From: a bacterium
GTDB taxonomy: Bacteria > Elusimicrobiota > Elusimicrobia > UBA1565 > UBA9628
Direction of reading: 5' to 3'
DNA: 46,099 nucleotides
NCBI GenBank assembly: GCA_021799485.1
Contig: JAJZAK010000017.1
Span: 1-46,099, forward strand
The notes under the pieces: generated by a model
Databases searched by the model: none
What the model was told of the DNA's origin: nothing
The model's input: the letters and a program-made list of their open reading frames with translations, nothing else
Shown: piece after piece, positions 16,413 to 24,212 of the stretch
Numbering within the stretch: position 1 is the stretch's first letter
Layout: every line of letters starts with the position of its first letter
Position numbers and translations under genes: made by a program

Positions 16413-17630
16413 ATGAAACCGACCCCTTCCAAGAAGCTGACCTCCCTGCCCCCCTATCTTTTCGTGCGCATCAACGCCCTCAAGGCCAAGGCCAAGGCGG
16501 AGGGCCTCGACATCATCGACCTCGGCCAGGGCAGCCCCGATCTCCCGACCGCTCCGCATATCGTGGAGGCCTTGCGTCTGGCCGCCGGCGACGCCCAGAC
16601 CCACCGTTATCCGCCGTCGGACGGCCTGCCGGAGCTGCGCGAGGCGATCGCATCCTGGTACCGCAGGCGCTTCGACGCCGCACTGGACCCGAACACGGAG
16701 GTCCTCCCCCTCATCGGCTCCAAAGAAGGCATCGCCCATCTCCTGATGGCCCTTCTTGAGCCCGGGCAAGGGGTCCTGGTCCCCAGTCCCTGCTATCCCG
16801 TCCATTACAATGGCGTCCTGCTCGCGGGAGGCAAAGCCAACATCATGCCCCTCAAGGAGGAGCGCGGCTTCCTTCCGGACCTTAAAGCCGTCCCCTCCGC
16901 CGTGGCGAGGCGAACCAAGGTTCTTATCCTCAATTATCCCAACAATCCGACGGGGGCCGTCGTCGAAGACATCGCCTTCCTCAAGGAAGCCCTGGACTTC
17001 TCCAAAAAATACGGATGTCTCCTGATCTACGACAACGCCTATTCGGAGCTCTCCTTCGACGGCTACGTCGCTCCCTCCATCCTCCAGCTTCCGGGCGCCA
17101 AGGAGCGCGCGATCGAGTTCCACTCCTTCTCCAAGACTTTTTCGATGGCGGGCTGGCGCGTGGGCTTCGCCGTGGGGAACGCCGAGGCCGTCGGCCATCT
17201 CGCCAAGTTCAAGGGTTTTCTCGACTACGGCATCCCTGCTTTCATCCAAAAAGCCGCCGTCGCGGCTTTAAACGGACCCGAGGACTGCGTCCGCGAGGCT
17301 CGGCGGGTCTACCAGGGCCGGCGCGACGTCCTGGTCTCGGCTCTGCGAGAGGCAGGATGGCCGGTCAATCCTCCCAAGGCGGCCATGTACGTCTGGGGCC
17401 GGCTCCCCGACGCCGCAAGAAAAATGGGCTCCCTCGAGTTTTGCGAGCGCCTCATCATGGAAAAAGGCGTCGTCATATCTCCCGGCTCCGGATTCGGCCC
17501 GCTGGGGGAAGGCTATGCCCGCTTTTCCCTCGTCGCGCCCGAGGAGAGGCTGCGCGAGGCGGCAAGCCGCATCAAGTCCTTCATCGCCTCGTTGTCGCCG
17601 TCGAAAGGACGGGCGCTCGCCCGCTCTTAG
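16413..17630 (+). CDS. Class I/II PLP-dependent aminotransferase (AlaC/LL-DAP aminotransferase-like)
   Basis: Cytoplasmic fold-type I aminotransferase. The 405 residues include LGQGSPDLPT (substrate-loop region), HRYPPSDGLPELREAIA, the PLP-stacking and Asn/Asp/Tyr ligands in YPNNPTGA and LIYDNAYSEL, and the Schiff-base lysine in SFSKTFSMAGWRVGF. The pattern is closest to glutamate-pyruvate (AlaC/YfdZ) and LL-diaminopimelate aminotransferases, which share this signature; the sequence alone does not separate them. The ATG start lies 62 nt after the HILP gene. Its last 50 nt overlap the convergent hydrolase gene, so the final 16 codons are shared antisense. No amino-acid operon surrounds it. Confidence 0.88.
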   Translation: MKPTPSKKLTSLPPYLFVRINALKAKAKAEGLDIIDLGQGSPDLPTAPHIVEALRLAAGDAQTHRYPPSDGLPELREAIASWYRRRFDAALDPNTEVLPLIGSKEGIAHLLMALLEPGQGVLVPSPCYPVHYNGVLLAGGKANIMPLKEERGFLPDLKAVPSAVARRTKVLILNYPNNPTGAVVEDIAFLKEALDFSKKYGCLLIYDNAYSELSFDGYVAPSILQLPGAKERAIEFHSFSKTFSMAGWRVGFAVGNAEAVGHLAKFKGFLDYGIPAFIQKAAVAALNGPEDCVREARRVYQGRRDVLVSALREAGWPVNPPKAAMYVWGRLPDAARKMGSLEFCERLIMEKGVVISPGSGFGPLGEGYARFSLVAPEERLREAASRIKSFIASLSPSKGRALARS

Positions 17631-18393
17631 GGCTCTTAGAAGCTCGCTCGATCCACGCCAAAATCCGGCTCGCGAAGCGCGCATCGGCGAACATTTGAAC
17701 GCCGTGCCCCGTCGAGCCCTTGAAAAACTTCACGTTGGGGCTTTGCGCCGCGAGCGCCCGGGCGCTCGCGAAGGCGTAGGCGTCGGCCGGGGAGGCGGCG
17801 ACCGCGACGGGGCCTCTGGGCGGCAGGGCCAGGCGGACGTCTCGGTACTCGATTCCCGGCGACAAGAGGACCAACCAAGCGATGCGGCGATCCTCCTGAA
17901 AAACAACGGAAGCGAGGTTGGCTCCGATCGAGGCTCCGATCATCCCGACGGGGCTCGCGGGGGCGACACGCCTGATCTCCCGGACGGCGGCCCTCAGGTC
18001 CTCCTCCGCCGAAGGCCACGCCCGCCGCGCATTGAGCGCCGACTGGAAATCCTCTCGGCCGCGCGGGCCCGCCTTGCTCTCTCCATGCCCCCGCAGATCG
18101 ATCGCCAGGGTCCCGAAGCCTCTTTCCCAAAGCATGGGGGAAAAACCCTCCCATTCGCCCTTGCCGGACTCCGCTCCGTGGATCAGAATCGCGACGGGAA
18201 GGCGGCGGCGCGGCGGATGGTAGAGGCCGGATATTTTCCAGCCGTCCCGCGTTTCAACCGACACCCTCGAGACCGCCGGGGCCGGCGCCGCCGCCGCGGC
18301 GGGGATGGTCCGCATCGAGGCCCCGAGAAACAAAAAGACCAAGGCCGCCGCCGCGGCGGCGGCTTGCGGGCGCCGGACGCATTGTAGTAGCAT
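17581..18393 (-). CDS. Exported alpha/beta hydrolase
   Basis: Serine hydrolase of the alpha/beta fold, substrate unknown. After a signal sequence or anchor (a hydrophobic Ala/Leu run at about residues 10-25) the 270-residue protein has the oxyanion-hole segment LIHGAESGKGEW, the strand AIDLRGHGES, the nucleophile elbow GMIGASIGAN (Ser in G-A-S-I-G), and a late GHGVQMF with the probable catalytic His. The acid residue is probably in the AASPADAY segment. This resembles dienelactone-hydrolase/BAAT-like families. Start chosen at ATG 18393; TTG at 18396 is in frame but adds one residue only. It is convergent with, and overlaps by 50 nt, the aminotransferase gene, and is divergent from the parvulin gene 35 nt away. 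Confidence 0.82.
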   Translation of the reverse strand: MLLQCVRRPQAAAAAAALVFLFLGASMRTIPAAAAAPAPAVSRVSVETRDGWKISGLYHPPRRRLPVAILIHGAESGKGEWEGFSPMLWERGFGTLAIDLRGHGESKAGPRGREDFQSALNARRAWPSAEEDLRAAVREIRRVAPASPVGMIGASIGANLASVVFQEDRRIAWLVLLSPGIEYRDVRLALPPRGPVAVAASPADAYAFASARALAAQSPNVKFFKGSTGHGVQMFADARFASRILAWIERASKSPKSGRAPVLSTATTRR

Positions 18394-18428
18394 CAATCGA
18401 GAATTAAATCAAACTTCTTGGAGGCTCG

Positions 18429-19457
18429 ATGAACGCAACGAGACGACGCGAAAGGCACAAGAAAGCTTCGGAAGGCAACCGATTTTATCACGGGATGCCG
18501 TGGCCTTCCGCGGCCCTTTGCTGTCTCCTGTTTCCTTCCATGGCCTTTTCCCAGAAGGCTGGAAGCTCCCCGAAGCCGCCGTCCGGTGGCTCCACGCTTT
18601 CCAAGGGGACGCTCGTGACGGTCGACGGGACCCCCGTCACTCGCGCCGAGGTGGCGGACCAAGTCTGGAGCCTCTATGCGAACCAGACGCTCAACCAAAT
18701 GGTGGACCGCATCGTCATGGACCACGCCCTCAACGCCTGGAAAGCGAAGCTCTCGGCAAAGGAAAAGGCCGCCGAGAGCAAGGAGGTTGCGGCGCGCCTG
18801 GGACGCATCCGAAGCCAATTCGGAAGCCCCGCCGACTTCGCCGCGAGCTTAAAGCGCCGCGGCCTCACCGAGGAAGCCATCCGCAAGGACATCCTGCGTC
18901 AAGTCCAGTTGGAGAACATGGTGGCCCAAGCCGAGAAAATCAGCGTCACCCCCAACGACATCAAAAGCTACTTTGAGCAAAACAAGAACAAACTGGGCCA
19001 GCCGGAGGCCGTCCATCTTTACTATCTGCTCGCCCCCACGCGGCAAAAGGCCGAGGAATACGAGGCGGCGATCAAGGCGGGGGCCGATTTCAAGAAATTC
19101 TCCGAGCAGCTGTCCAAGGCGAGCCCCGGCAACCCCGGCATCGGGGGCGACCTGGGCTTCGTCGGCCGCGGAGTCCTCACCCAGCAGGTCGACAAGATCG
19201 TCTTCGACCTCCCCGTCGGGGAAGTCTCTCCCATCGTTCAGACCCCGGCGGGCTTCAGCATCTTCGAGGTGGCGGCGAAGCGCGAGGCGAAACCAGCCGT
19301 CTTCGACGAGAAGACGGAAAAAGAGCTTCATGCGGCTCTGCTGCTCCAAAAAATCAATCAAGCCCTCCCCGCCTTCATCGCGGCTCAGAGGCGCCAAGCG
19401 AAGATCGTGACCTCCCAGGACGTCACGAAGGGCGCCGCCGCGGCCGCGGCTCCCTGA
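18429..19457 (+). CDS. Periplasmic parvulin-type peptidyl-prolyl isomerase (SurA/PpiC-like)
   Basis: Predicted periplasmic folding chaperone and prolyl isomerase. The 342-residue protein has a long basic n-region, a hydrophobic segment (PSAALCCLLFPSMAF, about 26-40), a SurA-N-like helical domain beginning with VTVDGTPVTRAEVADQVW, and a PpiC domain (about 195-290) with VHLYYLLAPT, ADFKKFSEQLS, GGDLGFVGRG and VGEVSPIVQTPAGFSIFEV. Start chosen at the ATG with GGAGG five bases upstream. A second ATG at 18495 gives a shorter, more conventional signal peptide but has no ribosome site. It heads a co-directional run with a rhodanese and mutM. Two further proteins of this class lie near 41062 and 41861. 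Confidence 0.9.
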   Translation: MNATRRRERHKKASEGNRFYHGMPWPSAALCCLLFPSMAFSQKAGSSPKPPSGGSTLSKGTLVTVDGTPVTRAEVADQVWSLYANQTLNQMVDRIVMDHALNAWKAKLSAKEKAAESKEVAARLGRIRSQFGSPADFAASLKRRGLTEEAIRKDILRQVQLENMVAQAEKISVTPNDIKSYFEQNKNKLGQPEAVHLYYLLAPTRQKAEEYEAAIKAGADFKKFSEQLSKASPGNPGIGGDLGFVGRGVLTQQVDKIVFDLPVGEVSPIVQTPAGFSIFEVAAKREAKPAVFDEKTEKELHAALLLQKINQALPAFIAAQRRQAKIVTSQDVTKGAAAAAAP

Positions 19458-19464
19458 GAAACAC

Positions 19465-19800
19465 ATGAGCCTCTTCAAGCCATCCCTCCCCGAGATCACC
19501 GTCGAGGAGCTCAAGACCAAGATGGACCGCAAAGACCGCTTCATCCTCATCGACGTGCGCGAGCCCCATGAGTTCGAGCAGGCCCGCATCCCGGGGGCGA
19601 CGCTCATCCCCCTCGGAACCCTGGAGAGCTGTCTCGCGCAATTGAACAAGCTCGACGAGATCGTGATCCATTGCCGCTCCGGCGGACGCTCGGCGCGGGC
19701 CGTACAGTTCCTGTGCGCCAGGGGCTTTCGCGCCTTCAACCTAGCCGGCGGCATCCAGGCCTGGTGCGAGCGCATCGACCCGTCGATATCCGTCGACTAG
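19465..19800 (+). CDS. Rhodanese-like domain protein
   Basis: Single-domain rhodanese of 111 residues, probably cytoplasmic, that could carry a persulfide on its active-site cysteine. The domain shows FILIDVREPHEFEQARIPGA, and the catalytic loop is IHCRSGGRSARA, with Cys followed by the RSGGRS loop typical of sulfurtransferases rather than Cdc25-type phosphatases. It closes with GFRAFNLAGGIQAW. The start ATG is 7 nt after the parvulin stop, and mutM begins with no gap after its stop codon, so all three are probably one transcript. The sulfur acceptor is not indicated by its neighbours. It is distinct from the second rhodanese in the window, which has a different active-site loop. Confidence 0.92.
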   Translation: MSLFKPSLPEITVEELKTKMDRKDRFILIDVREPHEFEQARIPGATLIPLGTLESCLAQLNKLDEIVIHCRSGGRSARAVQFLCARGFRAFNLAGGIQAWCERIDPSISVD

Positions 19801-20580
19801 TTGCCCGAACTGCCCGAGATCGAAGTCTCCAAGCGGGTCTTGGCCCCGCGGCTGCGCGGCGAGGTCGTGGTCTCATGCCGCGTCCTGACTCCCGGCTTCT
19901 GCCGCAACCCCGCGCCGAGCGAGCTTGAGCCTCTCGAAGGACGGGTCATCCGGAGAATCTCCCGGCGCGGGAAATATCTCGTCATCGAGCTCGAAGGCCG
20001 CAAGCGGCTGATCCTCCATCTCGGCATGTCGGGGAGGTTCCTCCTCGATCGGCAGGGACCGCACGCGCGCTTCGAGATTCGCACCCTCCGACGCCGCCTC
20101 GTGATCTGCGATCCGCGCCGCTTCGGCCGCGTGCTTTGGCGCCTCCCCGTGCTGGGCGCCGAGCCTCTCGATGCCCATTTCTCGCCCGCGAGCCTGGCGC
20201 GGATCCTCAAAGGGCGCGCGGCCCCGGTCAAGGCCCTGATCATGGATCAGCGCCTTGTCGCCGGACTCGGCAACATCTACGCCACCGAGTCCCTTTTCGA
20301 GGCGGGCATCCGCCCGGGCAAAGCGGGCGGCCGGCTTTCTGCCCGCGAAATCGAGCGCCTGGCGCGCGCCTGCGCGGCGGTCCTACGCCGGGCCATCCGC
20401 TTGGGCGGCAGCACGCTCGAGGATGAGGCCTATCTGGACCCGCTGGGCCGGCGCGGCCGCGCCGGAGGAGCCGCCGCCCTCTATGGCCGCAAGGTCGGCC
20501 GGTGCGGGCATCTCCTGCGCCTCACGCGCCGCCTCATCGCGGGCCGGCGGGCGATCTACTGCCCGGTCTGTCAAAAGTAG
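19801..20580 (+). CDS. mutM: Formamidopyrimidine-DNA glycosylase with unusual zinc finger
   Basis: Base-excision repair enzyme removing 8-oxoguanine and formamidopyrimidines, with AP-lyase activity from its N-terminal proline. The 259-residue protein begins PELPEIEV after the initiator, giving the Pro2/Glu3 catalytic pair. RRGKYLVIEL holds the conserved lysine, HLGMSGRF and GLGNIYATESLFEAGI are the usual DNA-contact motifs, and the helix-two-turn-helix follows. Start is TTG, directly after the rhodanese TAG; the position is fixed by the catalytic proline. The C-terminal finger is atypical: the usual C-x2-C first pair is C-x-H here, with the normal 16 residues to the terminal CPVC. The position usually held by Lys in DQKLVAGLGN is Arg. 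Confidence 0.95.
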   Translation: MPELPEIEVSKRVLAPRLRGEVVVSCRVLTPGFCRNPAPSELEPLEGRVIRRISRRGKYLVIELEGRKRLILHLGMSGRFLLDRQGPHARFEIRTLRRRLVICDPRRFGRVLWRLPVLGAEPLDAHFSPASLARILKGRAAPVKALIMDQRLVAGLGNIYATESLFEAGIRPGKAGGRLSAREIERLARACAAVLRRAIRLGGSTLEDEAYLDPLGRRGRAGGAAALYGRKVGRCGHLLRLTRRLIAGRRAIYCPVCQK

Positions 20581-20587
20581 CGGGGCA

Positions 20588-20604
20588 AGCGCCGCAACGG
20601 CGCT
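20588..20604. terminator. Short hairpin between convergent mutM and smpB
   Basis: AGCGCCG and CGGCGCT form a 7-bp stem with a CAA loop, 8 nt after the mutM stop. Neither side has a T run, so it is a weak candidate for a bidirectional terminator between the two convergent genes. Confidence 0.35.
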
Positions 20605-20643
20605 AGACCCGGGGACGCTCCGGCCTTCCGTTGACCTCCGCAG

Positions 20644-21132
20644 CTATCTTCGGAACCGCCCCTTGAAGCTCTTCTCGAGCTCCCGGGAGACGGCCCGCCG
20701 CTTGAGATCCTCGCGGCGGTCGGGGCCGCGCTTGCCGCGCGCGAGCGCCAGGCTCACTTTCGCCCATCCGCGCTTCGAGAAATAAAGCTCAAGAGGCACC
20801 AGCGTCAGCCCTCGAGCGTCGAGCCGCCCCGAAAGCCTGTGGATCTCGGATCGGCGGAGGAGCAGCTTGCGCGGCCGCCTGGGATCGGGAGGGGCGATCG
20901 TCGCCATCGGGTAGTTCGGGATGTGGAGATTCCAAAGGTAAGCCTCGCCGCGCTCGATCCGGCCGAAGGCCCCGGCAAGCGAGGCGCCTTTCGTGCGCAG
21001 GGATTTGACCTCCGACCCGTCAAGGATGAGCCCCGCCTCGTAGGTTTCCAGGATCTCGTAGGAGCGGCGGGCGTCGCGGTTCGCCGCCAGGACTTGGCGC
21101 GCCCCCTCTTCCTCTTTTCGGTCGGCGCTCAT
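20644..21132 (-). CDS. smpB: SsrA-binding protein (trans-translation)
   Basis: Binds tmRNA and delivers it to ribosomes stalled on broken mRNA. The 162-residue protein has the OB-fold signatures YEILETYEAGLILDGSEVK, GEAYLWNLHIPNY and LVPLELYFSKRGWAKVSLALARGK, and a basic C-terminal tail (LKRRAVSRELEKSFKGRFRR region) that occupies the decoding centre. Start chosen at ATG 21132; an in-frame TTG nine codons upstream adds a non-conserved extension. It lies divergent from tRNA-Leu with only 38 nt between them, and convergent with mutM. The tmRNA gene itself is not in this window. Confidence 0.96.
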   Translation of the reverse strand: MSADRKEEEGARQVLAANRDARRSYEILETYEAGLILDGSEVKSLRTKGASLAGAFGRIERGEAYLWNLHIPNYPMATIAPPDPRRPRKLLLRRSEIHRLSGRLDARGLTLVPLELYFSKRGWAKVSLALARGKRGPDRREDLKRRAVSRELEKSFKGRFRR

Positions 21133-21170
21133 GGTCGTTTTGTTTTTGTAGAATAGCAATCTTTATGGAT

Positions 21171-21254
21171 GGGCAGGTGGCGGAACTGGCAGACGCGCAC
21201 GGCTCAGGACCGTGTGGCCGCAAGGCCTTGGGGGTTCAAGTCCCCCCTTGCCCA
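21171..21254 (+). tRNA. tRNA-Leu (anticodon CAG)
   Basis: The 84-nt class II tRNA has acceptor arms GGGCAGG and CTTGCCC (one G-T pair) with discriminator A. The anticodon stem is CACGG/CCGTG, with loop CTCAGGA giving anticodon CAG (21205-21207), which reads CUG. A long variable arm (TGGCCGCAAGGCCTT region) marks Leu/Ser class. The T stem is GGGGG/CCCCC with loop TTCAAGT. CCA is not encoded. The tRNA overlaps or abuts the open frame of the next protein gene. Confidence 0.95.
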
Positions 21255-22064
21255 AGATTCCTGGCGGTCTTGCTGGCGGTTCTCACGGCGTCCGCGGCGA
21301 TCGTCCGGGCTCAGGAGCCGCTGCAATATCCTCCCCCGCCCGAGGAGCCGAACGCCCGGCAAAAAGCCGCCCAACCGCCTCCCATCAATCTCGACAAGGC
21401 CATGCTCGAGGCCACGAGCGCCGACGTCATCGAAAGGCGGCAGGGCGCATCGGATTTAGGGTGGCTTCGCGTCAAGGCGGCCTCGGGCACGCTCGTCGGC
21501 ATGCTGTTAAACGACCCCGATTCCTCGGTGCGCCAGGCCGCCGCGGTCTCGCTTGCGATGGTGGGAGCCCGCTCGGCAGCTCCCGAACTCATCAAGGCCC
21601 TTCAGGACAAGGACAAGGCCGTGCGGCTTTCAAGCATCGAGTCGTTAGGCATTCTCAAGGCGGCTTCCGCCGTGGGAGACCTCATCAAGCTTCTTGAAGG
21701 CCCCGACCCCGCGGCCGCCAGAGCCTCGGCCATGGCCTTGGGCCTCATCGGCTCCCCCAAGGCCGCGGGGACCCTCAAAGCCGCGCTTCAGAATCATGAC
21801 GCGGACGTGCGCGTCGAGGCCGCCGTCGCGCTCGGGCGCCTTGGGGATGCCTCGGGCCTCCCGGCGGCCCGAATGCTGCTCACAAGCGCCAAGGCCTCCT
21901 GGGTCCGCATGCAGGCCGCCTACGCCATCTCCCTAGCGGGGACTCCCAATGACCTCGGTCTCCTCGGAACGGCGATTCTGGCGGAGAAAGACCCCGCCGT
22001 CCGCCGGGCCATACGCCAGGCCCAAAAGACGCTCCAAGCCAAAACGGCGACATCGGCGCCGTGA
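21228..22064 (+). CDS. Exported HEAT-repeat protein
   Basis: Alpha-solenoid scaffold protein, role unknown. After a signal-peptide-like stretch (FLAVLLAVLTASAAIVRAQ) and a Pro-rich linker it contains about five HEAT/PBS-lyase-type repeats (VRQAAAVSLAMVGARSAAPE, VRLSSIESLGILKAASAV, VRVEAAVALGRLGDAS and others). The start is uncertain. The open frame runs through the whole tRNA-Leu gene; TTG 21228 (inside the tRNA) gives a basic n-region, while CTG 21261 or TTG 21270 would begin after the tRNA. No start has a good ribosome site. It ends as GTGA with the CHASE2 cyclase gene, so the two are translationally coupled and probably work together in or near the membrane. Confidence 0.75.
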   Translation: MGVQVPPCPRFLAVLLAVLTASAAIVRAQEPLQYPPPPEEPNARQKAAQPPPINLDKAMLEATSADVIERRQGASDLGWLRVKAASGTLVGMLLNDPDSSVRQAAAVSLAMVGARSAAPELIKALQDKDKAVRLSSIESLGILKAASAVGDLIKLLEGPDPAAARASAMALGLIGSPKAAGTLKAALQNHDADVRVEAAVALGRLGDASGLPAARMLLTSAKASWVRMQAAYAISLAGTPNDLGLLGTAILAEKDPAVRRAIRQAQKTLQAKTATSAP

Positions 22065-24202
22065 TGGCAGGCTCCCCCCCAGCCTCGAAAGCCGGGGCTC
22101 GTTTTACGGTCTGGTTTCCAGCGCTCTACAGCCTGTTCTTCTTGTTTCTCTATTACGCGCCCCCGCATCTCTTTTCCCGCCTCGAGGAAAAGCTCCAGGA
22201 TCGTCTTTTTGTCTGGCGCGGAATGTCCCTCCCGACGGGCGACCCCCGCATCGTCGTCGTCGCCCTCGACGATGAAGCTCTCCAAAAATACGGCTTCCCG
22301 CCGCCGCGAAAAGTCCACGCCGAACTCTTGGGCAAGCTCCAGGCCCTGGGCGCCAAGACGGTGGCCTTCGACATGTTTTTCGTCAATCCGCGCGCCGGAA
22401 GCCGGGCCCTCATCGATGCCACGCGCCGATTCGGGCACGCCGTCCACCAATTTCTCATCCGCTGGGCGCAAGCCTCCGCGGGCGGCACAAGCCATGTCGT
22501 CCTGCGCAGCCTGCAGAGGCCGATCAAGGGGCTAACGGCCGCATCTCAACACGTCGGCTACCCCAACCTCATTAACGTCCTGAGCGCCGACGGCCATCCG
22601 CGGGCGGCCCTGCTTTTTTATCCCTACCTCCGTGATCCCAAGAATCCCTCCCAACCGGCCCCCGCCTTCGCCGCCGCCGCGGCGGCCAGTTTTTCCGGGG
22701 AATCCCTTCAAGATTTGGGCCGGCGCTTCGACTTCTCAACGGAGTCGACCCTGCAAACCCTGCGCATTAATTTCAGGCGATGGACGACATGGCCCGCTCA
22801 TCCGGGACGCAAGGCGTCGACGCTCGCGGGATTGCTGACCATCAGCTCTCCCTATCGGCCCATCTCCTACGTCGACGTCATGACGGGCCGTCTTTCCGCG
22901 GATCAGCGCAAGGCGCTTCGGGGCGCCTTGGTCTTTCTCGGCTCGACCAGCACCGGCTATTACGACCACTATCCCTCGCCCTTCAGCGACTTGACGCCGG
23001 GGGTCGTCTATAACGCCAACGTCGCCGACAACATCATCCACGGCGACTTTCTGCGGCCGATCTCGCCCGAGGGCATCGTCGTCGCCGCCGCCGTCTCCTG
23101 CGGCGCGGGCCTGATCATGATCTGGCTATCCTCTCTCCTCATGCTTCTAGAGCCCCTGGCAAGCACGATTCTCGCCTTGGCCGCCTTCGCGGGCTGGTCC
23201 GCCATCGCTTGGCTCGCCTTCACGCGAGGCTGGCGCGTCGACTTCGTCGCGCCGCTCTTCGCGCTGACCTCCTCGTTCTTCGTCCAGATCTCCCACCGGG
23301 TCTTCGCGGAGAGCCGCGACAAAAAATACATCACGGACCTCTTCGGACAGTTCGTCTCTCCCGCCGTCGTCTCGGAGCTCGCCAAGGACCCCGCCAAGGT
23401 CCGCCTGGGCGGCGAGAAGCGCGAGATGACGATCCTCTTCCTCGACATCGCTCATTTCACCGCCATCTCGGAGAAGATGGACCCCGAGGCGCTCCTGAGT
23501 TTTCTTAACCGCTACCTATCGGCCTTCAGCCAGGCCATCATGGACCGCAAGGGCGCCGTGGACAAGTACATCGGCGACTGCGTGATGGCCTTCTGGAACG
23601 CGCCCCTGAGCCTGAAGGAACACCAGACCAACGCCTGCCTCGCCGCGGTCGAATGCCAGGAGGCTCTCGCGAGGCTCAACGAGAACCTGGACCGGGATGT
23701 TCCCGAAATGCCCTCGATCCGCATCGGCCTGAGTTCCGGGGTCGTCACGGTGGGGCTCACGGGCAGCGAGCGCAAGATGCAGTACACGACGATCGGCGAC
23801 GAGGTGAATCTCGCCTCGAGGCTCGAAGGCGCCAACAAGTATTTCGGCACGAAGATCCTGGCGAGCGAAGCCACCTTCCTGCCGGCGGCAGGCGCCGTCG
23901 CGGGACGCAAGATCGGCCGCGTGAGGGTCGTCGGCAAGGGAACCCCCGTCGCGGTCTATGAACTCCTGGCGAAGACGGGCTCCCTGACCGAGCCCTGGCG
24001 CAAGGCCCTGCCCATCTACGACGGGGCGCTCTCGCTCTACAACGAGGGGCGCTACGAACAAGCCGCCGCCGTCTTCGAGGAAGTCCAGCGCTTGATCCCC
24101 GGCGACGGCCCCTCCCGGCTCTACGCGAAAGCCTGTCGGGACAATATCCAAACGCCTCCGCCCTCGGCGGACATCGGGGTTTTCAACTTGATCGCCAAGT
24201 AA
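22061..24202 (+). CDS. CHASE2-domain class III adenylate/guanylate cyclase
   Basis: Membrane sensor that makes a cyclic nucleotide in response to an unknown extracytoplasmic signal. The 713 residues comprise a first transmembrane helix (about 17-34), a CHASE2 sensor domain (about 45-330, with RIVVVALDDEALQKYG and GAKTVAFDMFF), three transmembrane helices (about 335-425) and a class III cyclase domain (about 455-630). A TPR-like tail (YNEGRYEQAAAVFEEVQ) follows. Metal-binding Asp residues are in LFLDIAHF and DKYIGDCVMAFW, the substrate Lys precedes YIGD, and YTTIGDEVNLASRLEG holds a Thr at the second base-specificity position and the N/R transition-state pair. Lys plus Thr favours cAMP. Start is GTG overlapping the HEAT gene stop, with an immediately following ATG as alternative. 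Confidence 0.93.
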   Translation: MMAGSPPASKAGARFTVWFPALYSLFFLFLYYAPPHLFSRLEEKLQDRLFVWRGMSLPTGDPRIVVVALDDEALQKYGFPPPRKVHAELLGKLQALGAKTVAFDMFFVNPRAGSRALIDATRRFGHAVHQFLIRWAQASAGGTSHVVLRSLQRPIKGLTAASQHVGYPNLINVLSADGHPRAALLFYPYLRDPKNPSQPAPAFAAAAAASFSGESLQDLGRRFDFSTESTLQTLRINFRRWTTWPAHPGRKASTLAGLLTISSPYRPISYVDVMTGRLSADQRKALRGALVFLGSTSTGYYDHYPSPFSDLTPGVVYNANVADNIIHGDFLRPISPEGIVVAAAVSCGAGLIMIWLSSLLMLLEPLASTILALAAFAGWSAIAWLAFTRGWRVDFVAPLFALTSSFFVQISHRVFAESRDKKYITDLFGQFVSPAVVSELAKDPAKVRLGGEKREMTILFLDIAHFTAISEKMDPEALLSFLNRYLSAFSQAIMDRKGAVDKYIGDCVMAFWNAPLSLKEHQTNACLAAVECQEALARLNENLDRDVPEMPSIRIGLSSGVVTVGLTGSERKMQYTTIGDEVNLASRLEGANKYFGTKILASEATFLPAAGAVAGRKIGRVRVVGKGTPVAVYELLAKTGSLTEPWRKALPIYDGALSLYNEGRYEQAAAVFEEVQRLIPGDGPSRLYAKACRDNIQTPPPSADIGVFNLIAK

Positions 24203-24212
24203 AACGAATCTA

